Of a stretch of 5,904 bases of DNA, positions 5,735-5,904 are shown one piece after another. Position 1 is the first letter of the stretch. The number at the start of each line of letters is the position of its first letter. Origin of the DNA: Candidatus Competibacteraceae bacterium (GTDB lineage Bacteria; Pseudomonadota; Gammaproteobacteria; Competibacterales; Competibacteraceae); assembly GCA_003527885.1 (NCBI GenBank), contig DPWB01000145.1, forward strand, positions 1,172 to 7,075. The letters run 5' to 3'. The notes beneath the pieces were generated by a model. The model did no database searches, had not been told where the DNA came from, and saw only the letters and a program-made list of their open reading frames with translations. Made by a program: the position numbers and the translations under genes.

Positions 5735-5904
5735 GTACGCCAGTTCCTTGGGCAGGGCGATATTGTTGCCGAAATGATCTTCGCCGTACCCCGCTTCCGC
5801 CAGCAACGCCAGGTCGCTCAGCACTCGCTTGTCGCCGACGAAGGCGATGCTCAACTCGGTTTTGATATCGAGCTGGCCGGTCGCTTGCAGCTTGGCGATT
5901 TCCT
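5723..5904 (-). CDS. Unrecognised protein, C-terminal fragment (5' end outside window)
   Basis: On the minus strand a frame open from the window edge encodes the last 59 residues of a protein, from EIAKLQATGQLDIKTELSIA (1-20) through LLAEAGYGEDHFGNN (33-47) to ELAYLRR and a TAG stop. I do not recognise the family. The fragment is soluble-looking, with alternating Leu/Ala-rich helical stretches and no membrane segment or Cys cluster. Support that it is real coding sequence: the frame is open for its whole visible length, the composition is protein-like with GC-ending codons, and it ends neatly in the convergent gap with rarA, 18 bases from its stop. It replaces serS, which often follows rarA in gammaproteobacteria. 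The gene start and most of the protein are outside the window. Confidence 0.7.
   Translation of the reverse strand, partial: EIAKLQATGQLDIKTELSIAFVGDKRVLSDLALLAEAGYGEDHFGNNIALPKELAYLRR

Noticed and set aside
5750..5757. KOPS-like octamer GGGCAGGG, the motif read by FtsK
   Set aside because: One copy is about what chance gives in a GC-rich sequence of this length, and it lies inside a coding region; a polarity signal needs genome-wide statistics.
1..5904. Defence island, prophage, transposon, CRISPR or other new system
   Set aside because: All complete genes belong to known housekeeping or metabolic families, and no array, integrase, transposase or paired terminal repeats were seen.

Overview
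This window reads as chromosomal DNA from a GC-rich gammaproteobacterium. The evidence is the protein content and order: an FtsK C-terminus very like the enterobacterial one, then lolA and rarA in tandem, which matches the conserved gammaproteobacterial ftsK-lolA-rarA neighbourhood. GC content is high throughout, and the long open antisense frames over the genes are the usual by-product of GC-rich codons. A pyrophosphate-dependent phosphofructokinase instead of a plain ATP-PfkA fits lineages such as methanotrophs or Competibacter-like organisms, but the genus is inference only.

Layout. Bases 1-504 (+) are the 3' end of ftsK (DNA translocase motor end, acidic linker, winged-helix gamma domain). 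Bases 568-1962 (-) encode an AGCS-family sodium:alanine/glycine symporter whose 3' end converges on ftsK. Bases 1963-2239 are intergenic and hold the symporter leader, with strong SD and several overlapping inverted repeats, plus a 13-bp hairpin just after the next gene. Bases 2240-3478 (-) encode a PPi-type 6-phosphofructokinase. Bases 3479-3759 are a divergent promoter region. Bases 3760-4377 (+) encode LolA, the periplasmic lipoprotein chaperone, and 4379-5704 (+) encode RarA (MgsA), the AAA+ replication-fork ATPase, one base after the lolA stop. Bases 5723-5904 (-) are the 3' end of an unrecognised gene that converges on rarA; a 20-bp perfect palindrome spans its stop codon.

How the genes fit together. 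ftsK, lolA and rarA are housekeeping genes (chromosome segregation, outer-membrane lipoprotein transport, fork rescue) that share location more than pathway; lolA and rarA look like a translationally coupled pair. The minus-strand pair (PPi-PFK and the amino-acid symporter) sits between ftsK and lolA, where these genes are often adjacent, so it is probably a lineage-specific insertion of metabolic genes. The two are separated by a strong hairpin, and the symporter appears to have its own regulatory leader.

No mobile element, CRISPR array, phage gene, RNA gene or obviously new multi-gene system is visible. The parts most worth a second look are the symporter leader with mutually exclusive inverted repeats, the palindrome at the rarA end, and the unidentified terminal gene.
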